Shown piece by piece: positions 17,832-27,681 of a stretch of 64,000 nucleotides of DNA; position 1 is the first letter of the stretch, and every line of letters starts with the position of its first letter. The DNA is from Acinetobacter silvestris. GTDB taxonomy: Bacteria; Pseudomonadota; Gammaproteobacteria; Pseudomonadales; Moraxellaceae. The stretch covers positions 1-64,000 of the forward strand of contig NZ_NEGB01000001.1 in NCBI RefSeq assembly GCF_002135235.1. The letters are read 5' to 3'. The position numbers were made by a program, and so were the translations under genes. The notes beneath the pieces were generated by a model, which saw only the letters and a program-made list of their open reading frames with translations, ran no database searches and was not told where the DNA came from.

Positions 17832-18689
17832 ATGAATCTCGCAGCCTTCGAAGCATTTGTAAAAGTCATGGAAACAGGTTCTATTTCTCAGGCAGCAGAT
17901 TTACTGTTTATTACCCAACCCGCTGTCACTAAGCGTATTCATAGCTTAGAAGATTATTTTGGTGTGAAACTGTTTGAATCCGCAGGTCGAGGAGTTCAAG
18001 CCACACATGCTTCGCACTCACTGTTACCTAAAGTCAAAAATTGGCTGAATGAGCTGGGTGATATTCACCATACCTTGAGCCATGAACAAGGCCAAGTGCA
18101 AGGTAAACTCAAAATTGGTACCAGCCACCATATCGGCTTACACCATTTACCACGTCACCTGACTAAATATGTACAGCAATTTCCCGAAGTCACCTTAGAT
18201 GTACATTTTGTCGACTCTGAACAAGCACATGAACAAGTATTGGCTGGCGATTTGGAATTGGCTTTTTTAACGCTCCCCCCACAAGGTGATGAGCGCTTAA
18301 GCTATGTCACTATCTGGAATGATCCTTTGGTTTTTGTAGTGGCACCATTTCATCCTTTGGCACAGAGACAGAATCTGACACTTGAAGATCTCATTGAGTA
18401 CCCGAGCCTACTTCCTGCAGCTCAAACCTATACCAGCCAAATCACTTTAGCTGAGTTTGAGAAGAAAGGTTTAAAACCTAAAATTACAATGAGTAATAAT
18501 CCCTTGGATTCAATTCGGATGTTGGTTTCAATTGGATTAGGCTGGTCTGTTTTACCAAAAACCTTACTAAATCCAGATTTAAAACAATTAGATATTCATT
18601 CTGAAATGAATCGTCAATTGGGTATGGTCTGGCATCCTGCTCGCACCCAATCACGCGCAGTTTTAGAACTCATTGAGATGATGAAATAA
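17832..18689 (+). CDS. LysR-family transcriptional regulator
   Basis: A 285-residue LysR-type regulator: winged helix-turn-helix at residues 1-60 (FEAFVKVMETGSISQAADLLFITQPAVTKR, where ISQAADLLFITQPAVTKRI is the recognition part), then a substrate-binding domain. Its divergent position next to leuC suggests it controls the leucine operon, with a pathway intermediate as the expected ligand; this is inference from LysR practice. A TTGACA promoter lies about 80 bp upstream. Confidence 0.9.
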   Translation: MNLAAFEAFVKVMETGSISQAADLLFITQPAVTKRIHSLEDYFGVKLFESAGRGVQATHASHSLLPKVKNWLNELGDIHHTLSHEQGQVQGKLKIGTSHHIGLHHLPRHLTKYVQQFPEVTLDVHFVDSEQAHEQVLAGDLELAFLTLPPQGDERLSYVTIWNDPLVFVVAPFHPLAQRQNLTLEDLIEYPSLLPAAQTYTSQITLAEFEKKGLKPKITMSNNPLDSIRMLVSIGLGWSVLPKTLLNPDLKQLDIHSEMNRQLGMVWHPARTQSRAVLELIEMMK

Positions 18690-18702
18690 AGACAAGCAGC
18701 AC

Positions 18703-18734
18703 ATTCCAAATAATCAAAACTGATTATTTGGAAT
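18703..18734. repeat. Perfect 14-bp hairpin after the LysR gene
   Basis: ATTCCAAATAATCA and TGATTATTTGGAAT with a 4-base loop (AAAC), beginning 14 bp after the stop codon. There is no T-run, so it could be a processing or attenuating hairpin, a weak terminator or a protein-binding palindrome. Confidence 0.7.
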
Positions 18735-18870
18735 CAACACGTTTAGCTTTCTAAGTAGACTCCTATAGCGAAGATGAAAGGTATATCATTTCATTGTGGC
18801 TCATACTATTAGCTTTGTTTATAAGAGTTTTATAATTTAGAAGAAGTTTAATTAGATTATTTTTAGTATA

Positions 18871-18897
18871 AAAAACAGCATCCAAAGATACTGTTTT
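18871..18897 (-). terminator. Terminator after DUF2789 gene
   Basis: AAAACAG / CTGTTTT stem on the minus strand followed by a T-run; 30 bp downstream of the DUF2789 stop. Confidence 0.7.
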
Positions 18898-18927
18898 AAG
18901 ATCAAGAACTGCTTTTAAAATCCTAAA

Positions 18928-19170
18928 TTACTTTACAGAATCTTCATGTAAAGCTTCATTCAACTGATCAACCACAATCGCCCATTCACCATCGGACTTA
19001 ATTTTTTCTTCTAAAAATTGACGTTGTGCATCTGTCCAAAAATCAGCTTGAACAGTAAACATATTTGCATCCAACTGATGTGTTTCAATAAATTTAACAA
19101 TGGCCTCTTCACTTGAATCCAAGCCTAATTGCTCAAATAAATGGGTCATTCGAGGACGGACACTATTCAT
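18928..19170 (-). CDS. DUF2789 family protein
   Basis: A small acidic 80-residue protein that aligns by eye with DUF2789 proteins of Pseudomonas and Acinetobacter: start with MTHLFEQLGLDSSEEAI, then the FWTDAQRQFLEEKI helix and a C-terminal WAIVVDQLNEAL segment. Function unknown. The ATG at 19170 has GGAG 7 bases upstream; the 13-residue upstream extension in the open frame is not supported. Confidence 0.85.
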   Translation of the reverse strand: MNSVRPRMTHLFEQLGLDSSEEAIVKFIETHQLDANMFTVQADFWTDAQRQFLEEKIKSDGEWAIVVDQLNEALHEDSVK

Positions 19171-19315
19171 TGTTGTTCTCCAGCAATTTTTAATTTTCAT
19201 CAACAACATAACACTTTAAGATGAAATGTGAAGATCAAAGCAGCTGCATGATAAAAAAAATTACAAAGGTTATTTCCCTCAGCCCACAATCATCAAATTA
19301 AAATAATCCATCCAT

Positions 19316-19341
19316 AAAAAACAGCGCCTATCGCGCTGTTT
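19316..19341 (-). terminator. Terminator after HAD phosphatase gene
   Basis: ACAGCGC / GCGCTGT stem, minus strand, ending in six T; 16 bp after the stop of the HAD gene. Confidence 0.85.
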
Positions 19342-19356
19342 AAAAGTTCTTCTTAT

Positions 19357-20007
19357 CTAAATTGACCAGTCTTGAATATCCCAATTCAGTTCTTTGGCCA
19401 ACACTTCTAAGCGATCATCTGGATTCACAGCAATCGCATGGTCTGCATATTCCAATAAAAAACGGTCATTGATTGAGTCTGAATAAGCCCATGATTCATT
19501 TACTTCACGACCATTCAACCATTGGTCTAAACGCGCCAACTTACCTTTTTGATAACAGGCCAAACCAGCAACTTTACCCGTATATTTTCCATCTTGAACT
19601 TCGGCATTGGTCGCAATAATTTCGGTTATACCAAATTCACGAAAAATAGGTGCTGTAATAAAATCTGAAGTCGCCGTAATACCTACAATGGCGTGCCCTA
19701 AATCTTGATGTTTTTGTATTGCTGCGAAACCTGCTGGGCGCATCTGTGGTCGAATGACTTTATGCATAAATAACTGATGTAGCTCAGTCAAATAAGTATG
19801 ATCATGCTGAGTTAAAAACTCAAATACAAACTCATTATAAGCAATTGGATCAAGTTGCCCTGCTTTATAATCTTCATAAAACTTATCATTCATTGCACGA
19901 TGATGCACTGGATCAACCAAGCGTTCATTGACTAAAAACTCTCCCCAAGAATGGTCAGAGTCAGTATTTAATAATGTGTGATCTAAATCGAACAACGCCA
20001 ATTTCAT
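19357..20007 (-). CDS. HAD superfamily subfamily IB phosphatase
   Basis: A 216-residue SerB-like HAD hydrolase. Motif I is DLDHTLLNTDSDHSW with nucleophile D7 and general acid D9; motif II is the ITATSDF segment; motifs III/IV are K and SDSINDRFLL with its aspartates. It matches the HAD-IB hypothetical phosphatase family rather than true phosphoserine phosphatase. The substrate is unknown; phosphoserine, phosphoethanolamine or lipid phosphates are typical for relatives. Divergent from rppH. Confidence 0.87.
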   Translation of the reverse strand: MKLALFDLDHTLLNTDSDHSWGEFLVNERLVDPVHHRAMNDKFYEDYKAGQLDPIAYNEFVFEFLTQHDHTYLTELHQLFMHKVIRPQMRPAGFAAIQKHQDLGHAIVGITATSDFITAPIFREFGITEIIATNAEVQDGKYTGKVAGLACYQKGKLARLDQWLNGREVNESWAYSDSINDRFLLEYADHAIAVNPDDRLEVLAKELNWDIQDWSI

Positions 20008-20191
20008 GAAAATACTCGTTCAAACTGAAATTTAAGAAAAAAATTGTAAATCTATCTCCGCTTGTCGATAGAAATTCGTTAAGATCATAGCAATTTTAAA
20101 ACTTTTTACTTTGATCTTAATTCGAGCTGGGCTAAGAGTGACTGTCCCCGAATTCAAAGTCAACGATATTGATAATATTTTAGGTAGCCAA

Positions 20192-20695
20192 ATGATCGAT
20201 TCAGAAGGTTTCCGACCCAACGTCGGGATCATTTTGGCAAATGATAATGGACAGGTTTTATGGGCAAAACGCATTGGACACAATGCATGGCAATTTCCTC
20301 AAGGGGGCATCCAGTTTGGAGAAACCCCTGAGCAAGCACTGTATAGAGAACTCCGAGAAGAAGTTGGACTCTTAGCAGAACATGTCAAAATAATTGCACA
20401 AACCAAAGGTTGGCTACATTATCGTTTGCCACTTCGATACATTCGGTCTGATTCAGATCCGATTTGTATTGGACAAAAGCAAAAATGGTTTTTATTAAAG
20501 CTCGTCGGTTCAACCAAGAATATTCAGTTGAACTTATCTGATCCACCAGAGTTTGATCAATGGCAATGGGTCAGTTATTGGTATCCACTTGGACAAGTCG
20601 TAAATTTCAAACGCGACGTTTATCGGGCTGCCATGTTGGAATTGTGTATGCATTTACCACAACAATTGCCTGAAAACTCATCAAAATGTGAATGA
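20192..20695 (+). CDS. rppH: RNA pyrophosphohydrolase (Nudix)
   Basis: RppH removes pyrophosphate from 5'-triphosphate mRNA ends, which starts RNase E-dependent decay. The Nudix box [22 protein letters not shown] is complete, and the typical start [15 protein letters not shown] and the motif AWQFPQGG are present. The frame is open from 20111, but the ATG at 20192 is the family start, with TAGGTAG upstream; 167 residues. It is followed by ptsP after 69 bp, the same pairing as in enterics. Confidence 0.95.
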   Translation: MIDSEGFRPNVGIILANDNGQVLWAKRIGHNAWQFPQGGIQFGETPEQALYRELREEVGLLAEHVKIIAQTKGWLHYRLPLRYIRSDSDPICIGQKQKWFLLKLVGSTKNIQLNLSDPPEFDQWQWVSYWYPLGQVVNFKRDVYRAAMLELCMHLPQQLPENSSKCE

Positions 20696-20764
20696 TTTTT
20701 CAAAATAGTACTGTTATAAATAATGTTCCAACCTTGTCATTAATATAAATAGGAGTGCAGATTC

Positions 20765-23059
20765 ATGTCGAACATGCAACTAGACACCTTAAGACGTATT
20801 GTCCAAGAGATTAATTCGTCCGTCAGTTTGCATGATTCATTAGAGATTATGGTCAACCAAGTCTCTGAAGCTATGCATGTCGATGTCTGCTCTATTTATT
20901 TATTAGATGAACGTAATCAACGTTATGTACTCATGGCAACCAAGGGCTTAAATCCTGAATCTGTTGGTACGGTTTCTTTACAACTGGGCGAAGGTCTTGT
21001 TGGCTTAGTTGGACAACGCGAAGAAATTGTTAACTTAGATAATGCCTTTAAACATGAACGCTTTGCTTACTTCCCTGAAACGGGTGAGGAAATCTACAAC
21101 TCATTCCTCGGCGTACCTGTCATGTATCGCCGAAAAGTGATGGGGGTGCTTGTTGTGCAAAACACTGAACCACAAGATTTTAGTGAAGCAGCAGAGTCTT
21201 TCTTAGTCACGCTTTGTGCTCAGCTATCTGGCGTCATTGCACATGCGCATGCCGTCGGAAACATTGATGTGTTCCGTAAGCCAAGCACTTCTCCTAACTA
21301 TAAAACCTTCCAAGGCTCATCTGGTGCAGGCGGAATTGCTTTAGGTCGCGCCTTCATTCTCTATCCTCCAGCAGATTTGGCTGCCGTGCCTGATCGTGAA
21401 GTGGATGACATTAGTGAAGAGTTAGAATTACTTGACCAGGCTGTTGAATCTGTTCGAAATGAAATTCAATCGCTTGATGACAAAATGCAAGATTCGCTCA
21501 TGTCAGAAGAGCGTGCACTGTTTAGTGTGTTCCTCCGAATGCTGGATGAAAATGCCCTACCAGCTGAAATTAAAGAATTAATTCGTGATGGTAATTGGGC
21601 ACAAGGTTCAGTCAGACGCGTCATTGACCGTCATATTGCACTTTTTGCGCAAATGGAAGATGACTATTTACGTGAACGTGTTTCTGACCTGAAAGATCTT
21701 GGACGTCGTATCTTAGCTTCTTTACAAGAAGGTGATACCAGCCATAAAGAACTGAGCGCCGATAGTATTCTCATTGGCGAAGAAATCAGTACCGCTGCTT
21801 TGGTGGAACTACCCGTTGATAAAATCGCTGCGATTGTCACTTCTGAGGGTGCAGCCAATTCACATATGGTGATTGTAGCTCGCGCACTTGGAATTCCAAC
21901 TGTGGTGGGTGTGACTGAACTTCCAGTGAATACACTGGATGATGCGGAAATGATTGTCGATGCCTACCAAGGTCGTGTATTTATCAATCCACCTCGCCGT
22001 TTACGTCAACGCTATAAAGAGATTCAAAAAGAAGAAGAACAAATCGCCAAAGACTTAAAACAATATGAAACCAAAGAATCGATTACACCAGATGGTGTTG
22101 TGGTTAAACTTTACGTCAATACTGGCTTAATGATTGATGTCGTTCGTGGCATACAACGTGGTGCAAAAGGCGTAGGCTTATATCGCTCTGAAATTCCATT
22201 TATGTTACGAGATCGCTTTCCTGGTGAAGAAGAACAACGTGCCATCTATCGCCAACAGCTCAGCCACTTTGCCAATAAACCTGTGGTCATGCGTACCCTA
22301 GATATTGGTGCAGATAAAGACCTACCTTATTTTGCCATTGAAGAAGAAAACTCTGCTCTCGGATGGCGTGGTATTCGCTTTACCCTCGATCATCCTGAAA
22401 TTTTTTCTTCGCAAATTCGAGCGATGCTCAAAGCTAGTATTGGACTAAATAACTTACATATTTTACTGCCGATGGTCTCAAGCATTAGTGAGGTTGAAGA
22501 AGCGCTGTACTTATTAGAGCGTGACTGGATTGCTGTACAAGAAGAAGAACAAGTTAAAATTAACAAACCTAAAATCGGCATTATGGTCGAAGTGCCTAGC
22601 GTACTACTACAAATTCGTGAGTTTGCCGAATTGGTCGATTTTTTCTCGGTCGGATCGAATGACTTAATTCAATATTTATTGGCAGTCGATCGAAATAATC
22701 CACGCGTATCCAATGTATATTCTCACTTCCATCCGGCAGTATTAAGAGCTTTAACCCGCTTGGTACAAGAATGTCATAAGTATGAAAAACCGATTAGTAT
22801 TTGTGGTGAAATGGCGGGAGATCCACTGTCAGCAATTCTGTTGATGGCTATGGGTTTTAATACGTTATCGATGAGCTCAAGTAATATTTTAAGAGTCCGT
22901 AAAGCGATTTGTCATGTACCAATGACAGATGCACAAAAGTTATTGGCAGAAGTGGTTGAAATGAGTAATCCACTGATGGTGAAAAGTTGGATGGAATACT
23001 ATTTTAAACATCATGGTTTAGCAGATATGGTGAAATCCAATCGAATCGTGAATATGTAA
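20765..23059 (+). CDS. ptsP: PEP-protein phosphotransferase, EI-Ntr
   Basis: First enzyme of the nitrogen PTS: it phosphorylates itself with PEP and passes phosphate to NPr. The 764 residues contain an N-terminal GAF sensory domain (~1-160), the EI N-terminal helical domain, the phosphohistidine domain with H367 in SEGAANSHMVIVAR, and the PEP-binding barrel (~430-730) with SVGSNDLIQYLLAVDR and ICGEMAGDPL. AGGAGTG ribosome site before the ATG. Probably co-transcribed with rppH. Confidence 0.95.
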   Translation: MSNMQLDTLRRIVQEINSSVSLHDSLEIMVNQVSEAMHVDVCSIYLLDERNQRYVLMATKGLNPESVGTVSLQLGEGLVGLVGQREEIVNLDNAFKHERFAYFPETGEEIYNSFLGVPVMYRRKVMGVLVVQNTEPQDFSEAAESFLVTLCAQLSGVIAHAHAVGNIDVFRKPSTSPNYKTFQGSSGAGGIALGRAFILYPPADLAAVPDREVDDISEELELLDQAVESVRNEIQSLDDKMQDSLMSEERALFSVFLRMLDENALPAEIKELIRDGNWAQGSVRRVIDRHIALFAQMEDDYLRERVSDLKDLGRRILASLQEGDTSHKELSADSILIGEEISTAALVELPVDKIAAIVTSEGAANSHMVIVARALGIPTVVGVTELPVNTLDDAEMIVDAYQGRVFINPPRRLRQRYKEIQKEEEQIAKDLKQYETKESITPDGVVVKLYVNTGLMIDVVRGIQRGAKGVGLYRSEIPFMLRDRFPGEEEQRAIYRQQLSHFANKPVVMRTLDIGADKDLPYFAIEEENSALGWRGIRFTLDHPEIFSSQIRAMLKASIGLNNLHILLPMVSSISEVEEALYLLERDWIAVQEEEQVKINKPKIGIMVEVPSVLLQIREFAELVDFFSVGSNDLIQYLLAVDRNNPRVSNVYSHFHPAVLRALTRLVQECHKYEKPISICGEMAGDPLSAILLMAMGFNTLSMSSSNILRVRKAICHVPMTDAQKLLAEVVEMSNPLMVKSWMEYYFKHHGLADMVKSNRIVNM

Positions 23060-23080
23060 AATTAAATTCTAAACAAAGAC

Positions 23081-23269
23081 CTAAGCAAAAATTAAAGCGT
23101 ATAAAAAAGGGCGATAATCTTCGGAATATCGCCCTTTTTTATGTTTGTCATAACCACGTTTTGCATTTTTCTTTCGATCTACAAACACTTGGCTTTTATT
23201 GACTTCATGCATGTGTTTTGCTACAAAATTATTCATTACTATTTCTAACTTTTGCTGCCGTTTCGCCAT
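23081..23269 (-). CDS. Small basic protein with terminator in its 3' coding end
   Basis: A 62-residue Lys/Arg-rich protein starting MAKRQQKLEIVMNNFVAKH, no known family. The ATG at 23269 has AGGTGA 5 bases upstream. The middle (DRKKNAKRGYDKHKKGRYSEDY) is strongly basic, suggesting nucleic-acid binding, but this is inference. The last codons run through a strong inverted repeat that is also the ptsP terminator (23103-23140), so the true C-terminus may seldom be transcribed unless the hairpin is read through. Confidence 0.6.
   Translation of the reverse strand: MAKRQQKLEIVMNNFVAKHMHEVNKSQVFVDRKKNAKRGYDKHKKGRYSEDYRPFLYALIFA
23103..23140. terminator. Bidirectional terminator after ptsP
   Basis: AAAAAAGGGCGATA and TATCGCCCTTTTTT with a 10-base loop. 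It lies 44 bp after ptsP and inside the 3' end of the convergent small-protein gene. Confidence 0.88.
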
Positions 23270-23482
23270 CTTATTCACCTTTAGACGTACATTTTCATTG
23301 CCACATGATGACTCATGTAGCAATGAAATATGAGGCTTTTTTGCATCAATTTCAAGTAAAATTCTATGACTGACATTGTATCAATTCAGTATTTAGTAAA
23401 ATCACTCATTAGATACTCATCCAACTTAGCCTTTGCTTTGCATTGAACATTATAAAGTCGCGATGCTAGCAAAATCTCTAAA

Positions 23483-25144
23483 TCAAGTTGCCAAAGCCCG
23501 TGCTAATAGTTTTTCAACATCCACGTGCTTAGGATCCAGCATTCCCACTACACGCCCATAGAACTCACTATAACGGGATTGAATAAAAGCATCACTGACA
23601 AAGGTTGGTGCATATTGTTTTAATAAAACAGCCTGCGCCAAGATCACTAAGCGGCTGACTAAACTCCGTGCCATAAATTGCATGTCATCTGAATTTAAAC
23701 TGCTGAATAGTTTAAATAATGCCTGTAGTTCATTCTGTAACACAGGGCTATCCACAGTAACTGCAGCAAATGATTTAAACAGAATCTCTATCGAATCACC
23801 ATCACGCTGAATCGCACGCAGTACATCCAAACACATGACATTGCCTGAACCTTCCCAAATAGTATTGACAGGTGCTTCTTTGAATATTCGCGCCATAATA
23901 CTGGTATCGACATAACCATTGCCGCCGAAAACCTCCATGGCTTCGCCAGTCAGCTCTACAGTCCGTTTGCAAATCCAAAATTTAGCGGCTGGGGTCATAA
24001 TTCGTTTCCATGCCTGAGCAAGTTCATCTTCTACTTCATAACAATGTGCCAGATGAAAATTCAATTGCATTGCAGCTTCAGTTTCCAAAGCTAAATCCAC
24101 AAGTACGGCTTGCATTAACGGTTGTTCAGCCAAATACTTACCAAAGGCCTTACGCTGACGCGTGTAGGCAATACATTGCACTAAAGCCTGACGTAACATA
24201 GCACTTGACCCGACAGAACAGGTTAATCGCGTATAGTTTGCCATTTCAATAATAGTCGGAATACCACGCCCTGCTTCACCAATCAGGATGCCCCAGGCAT
24301 CTTTAAATTCAACTTCAGAACTTGAATTACTTCTATTCCCGACCTTGTCTTTCAAACGCTGTATATGGACATTATTTTTACGACCATCATCTAACCAACG
24401 CGGTACATAAAAACACGCTAAACCATCTTGCTCCGTTTGAGCTACCACTAAATGTGCATCTGACATTGGTGCGGAAAAAAACCATTTATGTCCAGTAATG
24501 AAATATTCTTGGCCGCGACCTGACGCTGTAATCGGGCGTGCAAACGTTTGATTGGCTCGAACATCCGATCCACCCTGCTTTTCAGTCATACCCATGCCCA
24601 GCCAAATTGACTTTTTCTGACTGATGGGAACATCACGTTCATCATATTCTGTGGCTAGTAATTTTGAACCAATCTTTGCCCATAATTCAGGTTCACTTTG
24701 AATTAAAGGAATACTGCCCAAAGTCATCGCATTAGGACATAAATTGCCGCACTCCACCTGACCACTTAAGAAAAATCGTGCTGCCCAATCAACCCATACT
24801 GATTGAGATTGGGGCGCTAAAAATGGATATGCATGTACAGTATATTGCCGATTTAATCGCATCCATTGATGCCAAGCAGGGTGAAATTCAAGAACATCAA
24901 TACGGCGACCACGTGCATCAAAGCTATGTAATTCAGGAGTATGTCGATTGGCTAATTCCGCATATTCATAATATTCAGATGAGCCGACCACATTTGCAAA
25001 TTGACTTAGCATTCGCTGATCTTGACTGGCATAGCGTGTCAAAATTTCTTGTAAAACTTGATCGCTATCAAACAAATTATAATTTTTTAATTCATCAATT
25101 TGATTCGAAATTTGATGTGTTGCCCACATATTTTGCATATTCAT
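23483..25144 (-). CDS. Acyl-CoA dehydrogenase, AidB-like
   Basis: A 553-residue flavoprotein very similar in layout to E. coli AidB (541 residues), the alkylation-inducible acyl-CoA dehydrogenase homologue. Hallmarks are RFHPAW-like EFHPAWH, GMGMTEKQGGSDV, GHKWFFSAPMSDAHL and VNTIWEGSGNVMCLDVLRA. The C-terminal ~100-residue helical domain that binds DNA in AidB seems present. The ATG at 25144 has AGGA 7 bases upstream. A divergent TetR gene 84 bp away probably regulates it. It may equally act on acyl-CoA substrates; a DNA-protective role is only inferred from AidB. Confidence 0.9.
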   Translation of the reverse strand: MNMQNMWATHQISNQIDELKNYNLFDSDQVLQEILTRYASQDQRMLSQFANVVGSSEYYEYAELANRHTPELHSFDARGRRIDVLEFHPAWHQWMRLNRQYTVHAYPFLAPQSQSVWVDWAARFFLSGQVECGNLCPNAMTLGSIPLIQSEPELWAKIGSKLLATEYDERDVPISQKKSIWLGMGMTEKQGGSDVRANQTFARPITASGRGQEYFITGHKWFFSAPMSDAHLVVAQTEQDGLACFYVPRWLDDGRKNNVHIQRLKDKVGNRSNSSSEVEFKDAWGILIGEAGRGIPTIIEMANYTRLTCSVGSSAMLRQALVQCIAYTRQRKAFGKYLAEQPLMQAVLVDLALETEAAMQLNFHLAHCYEVEDELAQAWKRIMTPAAKFWICKRTVELTGEAMEVFGGNGYVDTSIMARIFKEAPVNTIWEGSGNVMCLDVLRAIQRDGDSIEILFKSFAAVTVDSPVLQNELQALFKLFSSLNSDDMQFMARSLVSRLVILAQAVLLKQYAPTFVSDAFIQSRYSEFYGRVVGMLDPKHVDVEKLLARALAT

Positions 25145-25228
25145 TTTGAATTCCTATCCAGTCTTGTTCTTTTGCCCTTTTCAATTCAGTATAGAAGAAA
25201 ATTGAACAACGGATGTTCGGATTCAACT

Positions 25229-25870
25229 ATGCCTTTATCTCACATTAAAGTTCGTCGAAAACCACAACAATCACGAGCAAGAATGACTCAGGACGCTTTA
25301 ATTGAAAGTTTTGTTCGGCTTTTACATGAGAAAGACAGTACTGAAATCACCATACGAGAGATTACCGATATCGCTGGAGTGGGTTTAGGCACGTTTTACG
25401 AGTATTTCAGTAAAAAAGAAGACTTAATTGCACTGACGATTCATCAGTATGTCAAAGGCAATGCCAACAACCTTAAGCAGCAAGCGACGTTATGGATGAC
25501 GAATGCCAATCCATCACCGATCAATAAAGAGCAACTACATACGTTCATTGAATATTTACTGCAAATTCAAATCTCGAACATTCAATCTGAACAAAAAATT
25601 TGGGCTAAACTTTTTCTACTTGAACGACAGATTTCCAGCCCCGAAGCGTATCAAAAACATTATGAATTGATGATCCAATCGTGGACTCAAGCTTTGTCTT
25701 GTTTTATTCACACGACCGATCCCCATTTAAGTTTAAATATCCACCGAATCAGTTATGGATTTATTTCACAAACCCTTTTAGTTGATCCTGATTTTCAAGA
25801 TTGGAAAGTTTTATATCAAGACATGATTAAGATCATTCCATTCTTTACCACACAAACAGCAACCACATAA
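25229..25870 (+). CDS. TetR-family transcriptional regulator
   Basis: A 213-residue TetR-type repressor: the helix-turn-helix segment ITIREITDIAGVGLGTFYEYFSKKEDLIAL is characteristic. The open frame starts at 25100, inside the divergent gene, but the ATG at 25229 (MPLSHIKVRRKPQQSRARM) begins the normal DNA-binding region, so I chose it; its ribosome site is weak. Divergent from the AidB-like gene, which is the expected target. Confidence 0.87.
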   Translation: MPLSHIKVRRKPQQSRARMTQDALIESFVRLLHEKDSTEITIREITDIAGVGLGTFYEYFSKKEDLIALTIHQYVKGNANNLKQQATLWMTNANPSPINKEQLHTFIEYLLQIQISNIQSEQKIWAKLFLLERQISSPEAYQKHYELMIQSWTQALSCFIHTTDPHLSLNIHRISYGFISQTLLVDPDFQDWKVLYQDMIKIIPFFTTQTATT

Positions 25871-26071
25871 GCCATTAAAAAATAGAATGGCATACATAAC
25901 GACATCAACTTTCAAATTCTTTTAATCAGTTTTAATGCTCTATTGAACTTCACTGTTGCGCTGTAAAGTGAATTAACAAAACGGCTAATGTCATATTATA
26001 AAAGTCGTGTTAACTCTATTAAAGAAACTGCTTTTGATAACTGATGTGACAATAAAAAATGGAGAAGTAGA

Positions 26072-27592
26072 ATGAGTCAAGATCCAAAAAAATGTCCTAT
26101 GACCCACCTGACGACTGATTTTGGTGCCCCCGTGGTAGACAACCAAAATAGTTTAACGGCAGGCACACGAGGTCCTTTACTTGCTCAAGATTTATGGCTC
26201 AATGAGAAATTGGCTAATTTTGTTCGTGAAGTTATTCCTGAACGCCGTATGCATGCCAAAGGCTCGGGGGCTTTTGGTACTTTTACTGTAACGCACGACA
26301 TTGTGAAATATACCCGCGCGAAAATTTTCTCCGAAGTTGGGAAAAAAACTGAAATGTTTGCCCGCTTTACCACCGTTGCAGGTGAACGTGGTGCGGCTGA
26401 TGCTGAACGAGATATCCGTGGGTTTGCTTTAAAGTTTTATACTGAAGAAGGCAACTGGGATATGGTCGGTAATAACACGCCCGTTTTCTTCTTGCGTGAT
26501 CCACGTAAGTTCCCCGATTTAAACAAAGCAGTCAAACGCGATCCTAAAACTAATTTACGTAGTGCAACCAATAACTGGGATTTCTGGACGCTTCTACCCG
26601 AAGCATTACACCAAGTCACCATCGTCATGTCTGACCGTGGCATTCCAAAATCATTTCGGCATATGCATGGTTTTAGCAGCCATACCTACAGCTTTATCAA
26701 TGCGGCGAATGAGCGCTTTTGGGTGAAATTCCATTTTCGCACGCAGCAAGGGATTGAGAATATCACCGATGCTGAAGCTGAAGCAGTGGTGGCTAAAGAC
26801 CGTGAAAGCAATCAACGCGATCTATTCAATGCCATAGATCGTGGTGATTTTCCAAAATGGAAAATGTATGTACAAATCATGCCTGAAACGGATGCAGAAA
26901 AAGTTCCCTATCACCCCTTTGATTTAACCAAAGTTTGGCCACATGGGGACTACCCTCTGATTGAGGTGGGTGAATTCGAACTAAATAAAAATCCTGAAAA
27001 CTTCTATCTTGATGTTGAACAATCTGCATTTGCACCGAGTAATTTAGTGCCAGGTATTAGCGTTTCCCCAGACCGAATGTTACAGGCACGTTTATTTAAC
27101 TATGCCGATGCACAGCGTTATCGTCTTGGAACAAACTATCAGCAAATTCCAGTGAATGCTGCACGTTGTCCTGTTCATTCTAATCATCGCGATGGTATTG
27201 GCCGCTCAGATGACAACTATGGTGGGTTACCCCATTATGAACCGAATAGTTTCCATCAGTGGCAAGAACAAGCGCAGTTTAAGGAACCGCCGTTAAAAAT
27301 TAATGGTGATGCCGATTATTGGGATTATCGTCAAGATGATGCAAATTACTTTAGCCAACCCCGTGCATTATTCCAATTGATGAAACCGCAACAGCAACAA
27401 GCTTTATTTAATAATACAGCCGCTGCAATGGGAGATGCTTTGGACTTCATCAAATACCGTCATATTCGTAACTGTTATGCCTGTGACCCTGCTTATGGCG
27501 AAGGTGTAGCCAAAGCTTTAGGGATGACGGTTGCTGATGCTCAAGCTGCTCGGGCAACAGATCCTGCTCAAGGTCATCCTAGCTTACTTTAA
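26072..27592 (+). CDS. katA: Catalase, haem, small-subunit type
   Basis: Decomposes hydrogen peroxide. A 506-residue monofunctional haem catalase: distal His61 in [12 protein letters not shown], Asn134 in VGNNTP, and proximal haem-ligand Tyr344 in [14 protein letters not shown]. The length fits the small-subunit clade rather than the ~700-residue KatE. No signal peptide. GGAGAAGTAG ribosome site. Single gene with its own terminator; peroxide (OxyR) control is likely from the family but no operator was identified. The symbol is by family, not proven orthology. Confidence 0.93.
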   Translation: MSQDPKKCPMTHLTTDFGAPVVDNQNSLTAGTRGPLLAQDLWLNEKLANFVREVIPERRMHAKGSGAFGTFTVTHDIVKYTRAKIFSEVGKKTEMFARFTTVAGERGAADAERDIRGFALKFYTEEGNWDMVGNNTPVFFLRDPRKFPDLNKAVKRDPKTNLRSATNNWDFWTLLPEALHQVTIVMSDRGIPKSFRHMHGFSSHTYSFINAANERFWVKFHFRTQQGIENITDAEAEAVVAKDRESNQRDLFNAIDRGDFPKWKMYVQIMPETDAEKVPYHPFDLTKVWPHGDYPLIEVGEFELNKNPENFYLDVEQSAFAPSNLVPGISVSPDRMLQARLFNYADAQRYRLGTNYQQIPVNAARCPVHSNHRDGIGRSDDNYGGLPHYEPNSFHQWQEQAQFKEPPLKINGDADYWDYRQDDANYFSQPRALFQLMKPQQQQALFNNTAAAMGDALDFIKYRHIRNCYACDPAYGEGVAKALGMTVADAQAARATDPAQGHPSLL

Positions 27593-27610
27593 AACTTAAA
27601 CAGGCTAAAT

Positions 27611-27636
27611 AAAAACCACCTTAAGGTGGTTTTTTT
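27611..27636 (+). terminator. Terminator after catalase gene
   Basis: AAAAACCACCTT / AAGGTGGTTTTTT stem-loop. Confidence 0.88.
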
Positions 27637-27681
27637 AACTTTCAATTAAATCGTTATATTGAAGCAAGTTGCTAAACCTCA

